Made by a program: the position numbers and the translations under genes
Origin: Toxoplasma gondii ME49
Lineage: Eukaryota; Apicomplexa; Conoidasida; Eucoccidiorida; Sarcocystidae
Direction: 5' to 3'
DNA: 64,000 nucleotides
Assembly: GCF_000006565.2 (NCBI RefSeq)
Contig: NC_031480.1
Location: 5,449,170 to 5,513,169 of the forward strand
Shown here: piece by piece, positions 9,901 to 20,000 of the stretch
Numbering within the stretch: the first letter of the stretch is position 1
How the letters are laid out: every line of letters begins with the position of its first letter
Notes under the pieces: model-generated
Databases searched by the model: none
What the model saw: only the letters and a program-made list of their open reading frames with translations
What the model was told of the DNA's origin: nothing

Positions 9901-12121
9901 TGCAGAGACCGGCTACGCGGTTTTGACAAGAGCGAGCAAACGAAGAAAGACGAACGAGAAGCACGAGCATATCGCTCCAGATGTCCCGGAGGAGAGAACG
10001 GAGGTCGCTGCAGCGCGAACGCGCGAGGAGATACACCGGAGACGATCGACGGTCGGGGTGAGAGAGACAGAAGATGGGGCCTGCGAGGCGGGTGCCGGGG
10101 ACGAAGCGGAAGTTGCTTCCAGGTCGACGACGGATCAGCAGAGAGGCTTTCTCGAGAGCGACAGTGTGGACGTCGTCGCACCGCAGAGACACTTTGGAGA
10201 GGAGCCTGCCTGGCTTGGCACAGACAGCGAAGAAGACAGCGACTCGAGTCCTGCGACTTCCAAGAGAACCGTCGACCTTCTCTCACCTCCTCCGTCTCCG
10301 CCACAACTTTCTCGTCCTTCTTCTCTCCCGCGCGCGGCTGCCTCCCCGCCTTCCCGGGTGGAGAACCTTCCAAGCCACCCAGAGAAAACGACAGAAGCGA
10401 GCAAAGGCGGCAAGAGGCCGCGGGCGAGTCCAGGTGGAGGTACGGAAGTCGAAGAGACAGCTGAGCGCATCACTACGGAAGTCGGAGCCGGCCCGACGCG
10501 TCCGCTGTTCCCACGGTTCTCCCTGGCGCACACACCAACAACGGCTGCATGCAGAGGAGGCATGGGGCAAGGAACGCTGAGGGCCTCTTCTCTCCAGGCG
10601 CAGATGAAGGAGATCTTCGGGTCGGAGCCTTCGCAGATTCGACGGAGCTTCGCGTCGGCCAGGCAAGGGACAAGCGAGGAGACAGGCGAGTCAGGAGACA
10701 CCCCACAGGCTTCGACTCTCCACGCTTCAGGCGTCGGCCTCGGGGTGCAGCATCAGTCGAGCGACTCAACTCCCGCCGACTGCTTGCTTTCGCGGACAGA
10801 AGAGCATGCAAGTGTCTCTGCTTTTCCGAGATGCGAGGCCGCTCCAGAAGGGAGAGGCGAAGAAGAGCGAGTTGAAGAGATAGTCGTGGAGACAGTTGAG
10901 GAAGAGAGGGAACTCCGGGGGGAAAGGGAGGAAGAAGGCCTACGTGGCGACGCTGCGATAAAGGGCGACCGTCGACTGGAGGCTGTTGAGCAGAGAGGAA
11001 GGCAACAAGCAGAGACGAAGATTCCGCGGTTTCCAGGATACTCGCGTCTGCAGAATTCGGGGAAGCTTCTTCGCGGGAACAGACAGTTCGCACAGCGCTA
11101 CTTGGAGGCCGTCGATGCGCGACTGGAGGCGATTGAGACTCAACTCGCAGCAGCCAAGTTAACCACAGACAGCCACCGACCCTGGAGGCGACCTTCGTCT
11201 TTCGGGAGGCTCTGCACGCACTCTGAAGAGGCAAAGCCCCTCAAGTCGACCGCAACCGTTTCCGTCGGGAACTCGAGCTCCTCAGCCGCTGGCGATACAC
11301 CCCAGCGCGCATGCAGGACCCGTGAAGACATTTCCGTCGAGCCGGAGCGCGAAGCGGAGGGTGGTGACGACAGACGCATTGGAGAGGCGTTTCCGCAGCT
11401 CGCGTCGACTCTCGAGAGCGCTGAGAGCGGCGTTCCTGCGACGCTTCAGTTTCAAGGAGGGTGTTCCTCCCAACCTTCTCAGAAAGGCAGAACCCCCAGC
11501 GAGACGCAGGATAAAGCCGGACCTGGACACTGTGCTCCTCGCGGGCGACCGATGCCGGCAGTTGCCTCGTCTCACCGAGACGCACACACTGAAGACAGAA
11601 GGAAAGCGCCTTGTCGGCCGACTCCTGGAGCCAGGACAGGCTTGCAGAAGCGGAGGCCCCCTACCTCAGCGACTCGGGAAGCCTCCCCGTTTGGCGCAAA
11701 CCGGCCTCAGCCTCGTCTCCCTGGCGCTCGACCGGGCGTCCTCGGGAAGCCTCGCGCGCCGCCGGCCGAGCATGCACCCGCCGCCGGCCGGGGCGCCGGC
11801 GCAGCGGCTTCTCGCGGTGTATGTACACCCGGCGCGCATGCGGCGAGCGCGGGGCGGTCGGGGAGCGGCGGCGCGAACGGGCGAGGCCTGAGTGAGAAGG
11901 CTTTCTTGGGCACAGCAGAGACTCCTGCGCCAGACTCTGCGGATGCGTCGCGACAGAAACGAACTCCTCCGTTGCCTCGGGTGGCTCTGCTCGCGAGACG
12001 CAGAGAGGAGAAACTCGCACCGCCCGGGGGAGCAGATGACCGGGGCAAGGCGTGTCGAGAGACGCGCGCGCCCAGGGCTGGAGACAGCGCAAAGCTCAGG
12101 ACTCCGATGCAAACTGTGTAG
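6926..12121 (+). CDS. Large single-exon unrecognised protein, 1731 residues
   Basis: This uninterrupted frame of 1732 codons starts at the first ATG in frame, in a favourable context (ctccATGG). I recognise no family. Most of it is low-complexity Ser, Glu, Arg and Gly sequence without a signal peptide or membrane span. Two blocks look folded. Residues about 215-285 are rich in aromatic residues (DVCSRFFMWFYVDASRKM then PVDWVYRHYG). Residues about 1365-1415 predict a helix or coiled coil (NRQFAQRYLEAVDARLEAIE). Basic Ser/Arg clusters PRRSARVS and RRRSSRLSVVYR near residues 885-965, then a KRRK cluster near 1010, could be nuclear localisation or DNA-contacting motifs. Long ORFs on the other frames over this span are shadows. 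A nuclear scaffold or chromatin-associated role is a guess from composition only. Confidence 0.75.
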   Translation: MDLQPGGSEGEEARGAGSTRLGCGTETASVGTVDSLHEAGSGEGERQKPLQTPLSAPLYFSLPLPLFPCAAPSHFPAPSTLSGLVSTAEDFASWGVSLESLAAATFRASLLELSHTAYLPSRPRLMWRRVKRRLRADGLCWGAEAAEDCGRKPGGREEATERVGAGGTRGAGTRLRGHCFEDGQGGSPEKEKNGGSGRENEFWESWGRSEGCEVTEMMKQRELLLEDVCSRFFMWFYVDASRKMITDGLSLARRRLPVDWVYRHYGALLNLPESHFDVYPPYCIPISHERTTSSLGDVESEDASSVFQSPASDSLSEVSDAPDEAEPEGDGETASSEASPVSPADNRAEVSVKRKPEEAGGATAEEIQVEDTGGSAIEAPTHTQDETSGVQEPADSVLSDVHTPEDPMDSGVAGEERCSLSSLVDAASSSSESVCDPHGEASKLHATDSHEEDSDVGDTENSFPLSGACPARCDPVDSSAVASSVENASSSRGASDFVATPGFSPSVDGAGTSPFGSSSVSSPPSERRISSPLPQASGEALTPDLLRRGTELASPCSFPRRRPSDFSALLDSPRRDELSDTPSGSRQIHPVGSVFSPSYADFSDLRAAVSREQEQSTLSPAEEGPAGPLPASPPSCDGTLLAGQESPDAPRDELLSEGPRAADQKDDQEEGQERNQEGEYDGEQEEGDSSTGSVASTGTEVETREEEKDDFLVVLSESEFEEGERMQQLAATMRRSLQMKGCASVDADAARSSEETEAEVSAASAGLLQERSSRRSCEASFLRTKNGGESTSGKTKAAEENETEDAADQEGDLPIVERSEDKEEGPLEEEQVGEEHVNEETESNMPDELGADIETACSGELRLEGGFVEKSRRRGKQRRRSGLSVQPRRSARVSGAAREKSASRDAGRLGCVDSEKREAGGDSEDEGGRAGLFLPSSSENVDDSEEEGRERVAALSKTRRRSSRLSVVYRQTAARNTVGTDGGSVCEREEAHAETGYAVLTRASKRRKTNEKHEHIAPDVPEERTEVAAARTREEIHRRRSTVGVRETEDGACEAGAGDEAEVASRSTTDQQRGFLESDSVDVVAPQRHFGEEPAWLGTDSEEDSDSSPATSKRTVDLLSPPPSPPQLSRPSSLPRAAASPPSRVENLPSHPEKTTEASKGGKRPRASPGGGTEVEETAERITTEVGAGPTRPLFPRFSLAHTPTTAACRGGMGQGTLRASSLQAQMKEIFGSEPSQIRRSFASARQGTSEETGESGDTPQASTLHASGVGLGVQHQSSDSTPADCLLSRTEEHASVSAFPRCEAAPEGRGEEERVEEIVVETVEEERELRGEREEEGLRGDAAIKGDRRLEAVEQRGRQQAETKIPRFPGYSRLQNSGKLLRGNRQFAQRYLEAVDARLEAIETQLAAAKLTTDSHRPWRRPSSFGRLCTHSEEAKPLKSTATVSVGNSSSSAAGDTPQRACRTREDISVEPEREAEGGDDRRIGEAFPQLASTLESAESGVPATLQFQGGCSSQPSQKGRTPSETQDKAGPGHCAPRGRPMPAVASSHRDAHTEDRRKAPCRPTPGARTGLQKRRPPTSATREASPFGANRPQPRLPGARPGVLGKPRAPPAEHAPAAGRGAGAAASRGVCTPGAHAASAGRSGSGGANGRGLSEKAFLGTAETPAPDSADASRQKRTPPLPRVALLARRREEKLAPPGGADDRGKACRETRAPRAGDSAKLRTPMQTV
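11816..11829. repeat. Dispersed palindrome copy inside the large ORF
   Basis: ggtgtatgtacacc, a 14-bp inverted repeat with one central mismatch, lies in coding sequence and contributes a Gly-Val-Cys-Thr-Pro peptide. Confidence 0.5.
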
Positions 12122-13500
12122 AATACGCCACATGGGAGGCCTCACGTTTCGGACAGGCGCAAGGCAGGTGGAGACAGAAAGAGACACTTGGAGACAGAAA
12201 GAGACACTTGGAGAAAGGTGGAGAGAGACGGACGGGGGAGTGTGGGGTGTGTGGCAACATAGAGGGTTCGGCGTTTGAGAGGGAAAAATGAAGAGAAGGG
12301 AAGTGAGGAAGGAAGAGTTCCACTTGGAGATTGGAACGAGGCAGGTAAAGGCTGTTTTTTTGCGAACGGTCGCGGTGGGTATTTCAAAGATTTGAAGAGA
12401 ATCTCAGGTCTCTGCAGTCGTGTTCTGTGGCATGCCGAGAAGGAAAGACACTCGACGCGTGGGGAATCCTTTTCTGTCGATTTCTTGAAACTTCTGAAGG
12501 CCATGAACGCTGTGTCGCCTCTGGGGTGTATGTACACCCCGTGTGTCCAGCAAAGGGACGCCTCGCTCTGTGAAAGGTTTCGCCGACCACTCAGAATCTG
12601 GGCCTGTCCGAGGCCCCTCACGACAGTTGTCGCAGAGTTGTGCAAAGAAAGATAGGATGGTTCTCGAGTGAGACTCTTGCAGTTCGGCGCGGCTGCATGC
12701 AGAGCGTTGCCGCTGTCTCGGTCCTTCGTGCGTCTGTCTCGACTAAGGAGATGCATTCTTTTTTTCGGGTGTCTACACATAGGAAATCAAGAGAGACGTC
12801 TGAACAGATTCAGCAGGTGCCAGGTGTCCGCAGATTGCCTTTGACTTTCCATTTGCGTTTTAGAAAACATTTTCTCTGAAATCCGTTAGGACAGGCAGGA
12901 ACTCGCAGATGCTCTCGAGCAGTGCTCCAGCGAATATGCGAACGAATTCACTCACGAGAAGGCTTCCCTGCTTCACTGCTGCTGATGCCATCTCTTCCTC
13001 GCCAGGAGCGTTCTGTCTCGGCTGCAGTGACTCGTTGCTGACCCGGCTTCCACTTTACTGTTTCTCTTTCGACTCCTTTTCTCTCGGGTGATCGATTTTC
13101 TTTCCATTGAGAGCCACTTTGGAGTTTCCTGTCACGAGCTTCGTGGTCGCTTCTTCGCGCTCGTCTGCCTTTTTCGGTCTGCCTCAGCGAAAGATTTCGT
13201 CTTTTTTTGCGCGAGGAAAGTTCGTTGACTGCATGCACTTTCTTCAAAACGCACTTCCCCCATATCTCTCTCAAATCAAAGGGAGACACCTCAAACACCC
13301 TCCCTGGTCCCCGAATCGAAACCTCCCGTCCCTCTCCTGTCGTCTGACAGAACGGCACACTGCCGCTGGTGCGTCCGCCCTTCGCAGGCGTCGAAGTGGA
13401 CTGCATGCATCCTTGCGGAACGCAGAGACGAACGCTGCGAGGACAGTGTACTCCTAGATCTGAGCGGAGGAGTCTAGCTTTTTTCTGTTCGGCAGACCGT
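12122..13500. other. Convergent 3' flanks, no gene seen
   Basis: This stretch lies between the stop of the large plus-strand ORF and the stop of the minus-strand CPBP gene. I find no exon with family similarity. A short tandem of agacacttggagacagaa-like sequence lies near 12170-12215, and the best palindrome copy in the window lies at 12523-12540. Confidence 0.45.
12523..12540. repeat. Dispersed palindrome, longest copy
   Basis: ggggtgtatgtacacccc is an 18-bp inverted repeat, symmetrical except for the two central bases. It is non-coding here, which shows that the motif is not just a codon-usage effect. Confidence 0.65.
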
Positions 13501-16500
13501 TTAGCAGCCAAAGAGGTTGCCGAGAAAAATTCGGCTGTTCCACATTGCGTGGATGAGGACTGTCGTCAGGAGGTTCTTCGAGTGTACGTACACCGCAGTC
13601 CAGGTGAGGCCCAGGACCCAGAGCGGGAGGACGGTCTGAACGTTCATGTGGTGCACTGCGAAGAGCAGCGAAGAGAGAACTGCGGCAAGAGAGAGAGGCA
13701 TGACTTGCGAGAATAGCGGGAGACAGAAGCCGCGGTACAGAAGCTCCTCCCACCCGGGAGCTGAGAGACAGGGCGCGAGTGCACCGACGAGAAAAGACAA
13801 ATGTGTGTTGAGCGTCGGATTCATAATATGTTGCACAATTGTCGGACCCTGTAAAATCGACAAGTCGACACAAGCATCAGGGGGCGCGATCGCATGCAGG
13901 GTTGCAAAAAAGATGTAAAAAACAGCCGTGCTCAACACAGAGGAGACAGAGACACCGGAAAAAAAGCGCAACTCAGTCGAGACCGAACCCAGAGACGCAG
14001 ACAGGCGAGTTCTCTGTCTGTTGCTCTCACAAGCCACCAGCAGACGCCCTGGAGAGAAGTTGAATCAAGAGGGAGGAAGAGCGAGGTTTTTCGACACAGT
14101 CGTTTCCGAGTCTGCAAGAACACTGCGACTCAGCATGGCCGAGGGAAGTCGAGGAAGGAGAAAAGGCGAATCAGAGGAAAGAAAAGAGGCCAAAAAGGAA
14201 CATTCTGGAAACGAGAGGCTTCCTAGAAAAGAGACGGACTGCGAGAAAAGAAGGGCAAACGATTCCTCCTGGTTTAACCAAGGGTGTCTGTGCAACAAGA
14301 GGTCGTGAAACCGAATAAAAAGACACCACGGTGGCCTATCGACATTGAAAATCTCCCGCGCGAACAAGGCCGCAGAGACTGAAAACGGCTAGCACACTGC
14401 TGTCTCCCAGTTAAACGACTCAGGGTACACACCTCTCTTTCGCTCAAAGTCCGCGTCTCCCAGGATCTGAATAAAAACGATCAAGTGACGCGAAGGCTCT
14501 CTCTGAATCGCCGCCAACGAAGGCGTCAGGCGGTCACTGCCGCGGCGCAGCTTACGGGGGACCCGGGCGCCTTCTCGAAACCTCTGAGGTGTACAACCAG
14601 CTCACCTGCGGTTCTTCGGGAAGGAAACTCATCAAGGCGTCGTTGAGAAACTCCGTCAAATTAAAGAAAAGACAAGAAATCAGGTATCCCGAGATGACTG
14701 GCCACACCCACAAGCCGCCTTTCCCTCGACTCCGCACAGTAAACCACCTTGCGTTCGCGCGTTTCTCCACCAGAGAACTTCCAGTCTTCGCCTTTGCGTG
14801 ACTCCCGCTCGCGCCGAGTCCTGGGGTGTATGTACACCCGACGCGCGCCGAGGTCTGCAAGGCATCTTGCGGCTTCAGGCCGCTGTGGGGAGAGCGGAGA
14901 GACTCCCGGTGGCGCGCCTGTGTGTCGAAGTTCCTCTCGGCCTCTCGTGGTCTCTTGATTCTCCACCAGAGTCTGCGAAAGAACTCGCAACTTCCGGCGA
15001 CCTTGTTGCCCGAAGAGAGCAGATGCTTCTCTGTCTCGGCTTCCACCATGCCGCCCAGTCCTGCTTCCTCGCCTCTGCGGGAGGCCAGGAAAAAGCAGCC
15101 TTCCAGTTGCCGAGGGGGGAGTTTCGCGTCGTGGACGCGCTTTGAGTTCGAGCTTTCGTTGCCGTCCGCAGGAAGACCTGCGTTGCTTTCGCGATCGGTG
15201 TCTCGCGAAAGCAGAAGGGAGGCAACGGGACCCTTTCGCCAACGTGACGACAAGGTCGCACAAGACCTTTGCTCCACTTGCAGTCCTGCAGATCGCTCTT
15301 CGCAGGCATCAACGGTCTCTTCGTCCTTCCCCTCTCCTGCCCCCAGTCTTCGAGTCTGATCTTGCGGTTCTTCTCCGTCGCGTTTCCCCTCCGTCGAGTC
15401 GCTTTGAAAGGGTGGAGATCCGGTCGGTTCCTCCTCTGTCTCCTCCCTCGCGGTCTCTGAGCAGGCAGGCGCAGGCGCTTCATAATGCGGCGGCTCCCAA
15501 GCGCTCTGGAAGAAGGTGATCGGGGAGAGTCTGAGCAGAGCGACCCCCATGAAGACCCAGGCGAGATGAGCCAAGAGCACTTGCAGCGCGCGGTGCATCG
15601 CAACATCGAGCGTCACGACTCCCGCCGCATGCAAGAAGTAAAAGAGGAAGTCGAGGCCGCAGGCTACATAGCCGGACAGAACGTAGGAGCCGAGGAGGGC
15701 AAGGAGCAGCGACGCGCTCTTCAGAAACGCCGGAAACGGACCCTGCACCACAGCGCAGAGAGACAGGAGCGGAGAGAACAAAAATGCGCAACGTTCTGCG
15801 TGGATGGTGGGCAGGTCGTCTCGCGAGATCTAAGAGAGAAAAACGCAAACGCATGCAGTTCAGGGGCGAGCGCACGACAGCGAGCTGACGACCCTCAGAT
15901 CTGAACGAGCGCAGGCGTTGAAGAGACAGGCGCTTCGGCCGTCAAATAAAGAGTACATGCGAGTTCCACGCGGGTGGTGCGGAGCGCAGAAGGTGTACAG
16001 GCAGATGGCGCTTCTTCACTGAGACGTCTCGCGACGCTTTTTTGGCAGGTCAAGGATTTGCCTGACCTTTGCCTGGCGCCGGTGGAAGGAAACTTCAGAT
16101 ACACCTGACACGACAAACCGTTTATCTCCCATGAGAGAAACCTCCTCTTCGAGGCGAGAACGAAGACTGCTTTTTCAACAGACATGAGGTGCTTGGCACA
16201 CACTAGCCGATTTATAAAAACAACTGACGAGTTCAGATCGGCTGGTACAGAGTATTAAACCTAACGAATGGAGTTGCACAAGACAGGATAGTTGAAGAAG
16301 CATCAAAAGAGAATACAGACACAGCGAAGAGACAGAGAAGCTGGAAGAACGAATTCTTCAAAAAGCGCAGTTTCTTCGCATGCGCGTCGTACATTCTTTC
16401 CGTGTTTCACATGGACTTGGCAGCAGCTGGTTCAGAGCAGAAGAACATTCTTTCGCTGTCGCTCTGCTTCTCGGTCGCAGCGGAACTGTCTGTCTGGAGC

Positions 16501-19345
16501 CGCTCAGGTCATGTCATTCACATACATTTGGCTGTGGAGTCTTTCGTTAGCGAGCAGAGGCTCTGCCTTCTCTGGGAAGCTACGGAAATGCACAAATTGC
16601 TTTTGCTTGTTCCCTCCAACGCCTGGAAGGCCTGTCCCTGGTCAGACGGGTTTTGCGTCATCAGCGGCACACCTTTTTTCTCGTCGAAAACCGTTTTTTT
16701 CCTCTTCAAAAATCACTTTTTTCTCGTCAAAAATCACTTTTTTCTCGTCAAAAATCGTTCTTTTTCTCGTCAAAAATCGCCTTTTTTCTCGTCAAAAATC
16801 ACTTTTTTTCTCGTCAAAAATCACTTTTTTTCTCGTCAAAAATCGCCTTTTTTCTCGTCAAAAATCACTTTTTTTCTCGTCAAAAATCGCCTTTTTTCTC
16901 GACAAAAATCGCCTTTTTTCTCGTCAAAAATCACTTTTTTTCTCGTCAAAAATCGCCTTTTTTCTCGACAAAAATCGCCTTTTTTCTCGTCAAAAATCAC
17001 TTTTTTTCTCGTCAAAAATCACTGTTTTTCGCACTCACATGCCAGGGTAGCTTGCGCGAAACCTGCGCATGCCGTCCGCCGGGGAGCAAGCGACGGCGCT
17101 CCTTCGTCTGGCGTTCGGTATCGTCTTCTTCCGCGGCAGAAGCACCGACAAAAAGATCCGTCGTCCCCGACGCATGCGCGCAGGGAGGCACCTCTGCGCC
17201 TCCCGAGCGCGACGACGCTGCCTCCGTGACCTGCCCTCGAGGCGTCGATACACCTGACGGAGAGACTGAAGACAAAGAAGCAGAAAAGAGAGAAGGAGGA
17301 GAAGAAGACGGAGAAGACCAGGAAGACGGTTGGGAGGAAGGAGAAGAAAAGGGAGAAGAAGAAGACGAAAGTGCAGAAGGTGTGTAGGGCCTCTGTATGG
17401 CCGCTCTTGTTGACTTGGACTTTTCGTTTGCGAGATTTGAGAACGCCTGGCTCTTCGAAGCGCAGAGAAGCGCGAGAGCCGCCCAGCCAGCGAGCGAGTC
17501 TCCTTGGACATGTTGGAAGAGGCCGCAGCGATTGGGGAGGAGCTGGACTGGCAAGACAAACGTTTGTTGCGAAATGTATGCAAAGTGAACAAAGTAGACG
17601 GCGAGGACCACTGCCGCTTGCGCCAGCACCGACTCCCGAAGCCGAGAATTCAACGCAGATCCGAACGCGAAGCAACGCGACACTCCGAGTCGAAAAAGTC
17701 GACGCGCGGACTCGCGGAACCGCTCGAGCCGCTGCAGGAACTGTCCTGCCTCTCTCTCCGCAGTGGCCGAGACAGAAGAAGAAGAGGGAGAAGAAGAAGA
17801 GGGAGAAGAAGAAGGGAGGGAAGAGCAACTGGCGTCGCTGAGAGACTCGGAGGCCGGCGTTTGTGAGCTGGACCAGCCATGGGTCTTCGAGGAAGGCCAA
17901 GGACGCCCAGAGGAGAACGCATGCAGCCAGCGCTGCCATAGAGGTCCTTCCCTCCCAGAGGGAGGCGAAGAAGAGGCGCGAGAGCAAAGAAGAGGCGAAG
18001 GAGGCCGAGGCGCGCGAGAGACGTACGCAGAAGAAGACGCAAAGAGCGGAGAGCAGAGAGGAGAAGAGGAGAGAGAGGAGGTCAGCGGAAAAGAGAAAGG
18101 CGAGGAGTGAGGTGGACGAGGTCGAAGACGAGAGAAGAGGAGGGATACTGACGGAGGTAAGAAGGCAGCGAGACGGCAGGGAAGGCCGCGAGCGGAGGGT
18201 GCTCTGCTGGGGGAGGAGGACTGGCAAGGTGTTTTTCCTCGGTCTTGAGCAGAAGCCGGCGGACGCGATGACGCGGCAGCAGGTCCAGGCGGCGACGTAC
18301 TCGAGTCGATGCCTTCTACACAAGAAGGCGAAGGTTCAGACGAACGAGATGGCTCGGAAGACGCGCTGGAGTCTGCCTGTCTCTCTGGCAAGGCATGCCC
18401 AGAGTGGAGAGAGGCAGACGAAGACAGCGAGACGTCCGCGTCCTTTCTGAGAGGGAGAGAGGCGGCCGGGTGTGACGACGCAGGCGGGAGAGACTGAAAG
18501 GCGAGAGCTCGCGAGCGCTTCTCTCTCAGATCCGGACTCTCCCCCGGGCGCCCAAGTTTCTCTCGTTTGTCTGCTCCATTTTCGAAGTCGGCGATCGGCA
18601 CCGGGTCGCGGAGGACGGCAAACTCAGAAAGGGAAGACGCAGAGGACGGAGAAGAGGCGGAGGATCGAGGAAAGCCGAGAGAAGAAGCGGCGCGTCTCCT
18701 CGTAGCGCCATCCTCCCAGGGGTGGTTTGAGGTCGCCGAAAAAACTGGGGTGTCGAGACACCTGGGCGGCGAGGCGGCGCCGGATACTTGGAGTTTCAGA
18801 GACGCCGAAAAGCAGGCAGGCGCCGAGCGCGGCAGTCTCCCAGGGGATCTGAATGCATGCGCAGCTTCCTCGGAGCGTCGCTCCAGAGTCGCGGCTCCTC
18901 GGCAGCCTGCATCGGCAGAGATCGCTGCTTTTCGCGAGGCTGGAAACGCGCCGAAGGCTACGGGCGGTGCATGTTGAAGGCCGAAGCGACCTGCTAAGCG
19001 AGGCGAAGACGAAGGAGGTGGAGGAGGGAAGCAGGACGAGGGAGAAGAAGCAGAGGGAAAAGAAGCAGGACACCGCGCCTGCGACTGTGGCGGCGGAGGA
19101 CGGGGAGACAGCGAAGCGACAGAGGAACTGGAGAAACGGGAGATAGCGGAGGAAGGCCTGGCAGAGAGCAGATGGAGGCTCGGCTCTCGGGGAAAACGGG
19201 GAAGAGTGGAACGAGCGAAGAGAGACGAAGAAGGCGACCTCTGATGACGCAGAGAGACGGACGGGGAGGATCCCTGCAGAAGCGCGGCGTAGCTCACTCG
19301 AGCGGAAGAGAAAAGGAGACTGAAAATCACCAGCAGACAAATCAT
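13501..19345 (-). CDS. CPBP-family (CAAX protease-like) membrane protein with plastid-type leader
   Basis: Four minus-strand exons join in phase: 19345-17063, 15829-14606, 14466-14433 (34 nt) and 14048-13501, giving about 1362 residues. CPBP/Abi proteins are intramembrane metal-dependent endopeptidases or relatives. All three signature motifs are visible in the last exon: EELLYR (E1281, E1282, R1286), F1310-x3-H1314 and H1347-x3-N1351, each in hydrophobic helices. The N-terminus has a signal peptide (MICLLVIFSLLFSSARVSYA) followed by several hundred Ser/Arg/Pro-rich residues with few acids at first, the usual look of an apicoplast bipartite leader. Hydrophobic spans also occur near residues 640-690 (VLAVYFVHFAYI) and in exon 2 (LLALLGSYVLSGYVACGLDFLFYF), as in plant chloroplast CPBP proteins. 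Substrate and activity are unknown. The exon 1 donor (cag/gtttcg) is the least certain junction. Confidence 0.75.
14823..14839. repeat. Dispersed palindrome copy in CPBP exon 2
   Basis: ggggtgtatgtacaccc lies inside coding sequence. Another copy, gtgtacgtacac, lies in the last exon at 13582-13593 within the catalytic domain region. Confidence 0.5.
16676..17030. repeat. Intronic AT-rich minisatellite (about 20-21 bp unit)
   Basis: About 17 copies of a unit of the form ttttttctcgtcaaaaatc with a variable ac or gcc ending. The array sits in intron 1 of the CPBP gene, just inside the donor at 17062. Each unit has a T-run and an A-run around ctcgtc, so single-stranded copies could fold into short hairpins. 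Long ORFs across the array (SRQK and VKNH repeats) are repeat artefacts. Confidence 0.85.
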
Positions 19346-20000
19346 CTTTCCACTAAAAGAAGAAGGCTCTTCTCACGCAGTCGTCGAGTCGATAGGAGAA
19401 GCGAGAGAAAGAGGAAGACCGGGAGAGGAAGAGAAAGAGAACGTAAAGGCAACAGCCTTCGGTCGTACACAGAGCCGGCGGCGCAGCGGTCGAGAGACTA
19501 GACGAGAAAAGAGGAGTAGGTTTTCCAAAGTTTTCACTGCGATTTCCGAGTGTACGGCCAGACCGGTTGCGACGCACAGGCGCCGTTTTTTCAGACGGGG
19601 GAGAGGCACAAAGGCAGATTGTGGAAGACGAGACGAGAGACGCGTGAGCATTGCTAAGAGTGAGAAAGAGAAAAGATGAACAGACGAGGCAGAGAGACAC
19701 CGGAACCTCTCCTCGTTGCCCTCAAACAAAGAGATGTCTGGTGTAGGTCCAGGGTGCCGCAGAACAGTCTGGAGGAGCACTCAGGCTTGGAGGGAAGGCC
19801 AGGAAAGTCGGCAGAACGCGTCGAAGAGAAGAAACTGGCAAGACGAAAGAGCGAAGAATACCAAGGGGGTCTCCTTTGAGGACTCATGTCGCTGCAGTTT
19901 CGAGGATTGGTGGCGACGAAAAGGACTCTGTCGGAGACCTCGAGCTCTCTGGCTCGAGGACAGAGGCAGAACAGAGAGACTGGAACTTCGCAGAACTCTG
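19346..20000. promoter_or_regulatory. Upstream flank of the CPBP gene
   Basis: This stretch should contain the minus-strand promoter and leader of the CPBP gene. Its minus-strand reading is pyrimidine-rich close to the ATG. I see no exon, and it ends at the 20-bp satellite. Confidence 0.4.

Noticed and set aside
8558..11234. Long minus-strand ORFs (up to 253 codons) opposite the large ORF
   Set aside because: They are shadow frames of a coding region with strong third-position bias. Several begin at non-ATG codons.
16292..17387. Plus-strand ORFs with SRQK/VKNH repeats
   Set aside because: They arise from the intronic minisatellite of the minus-strand CPBP gene and have no conserved domain.
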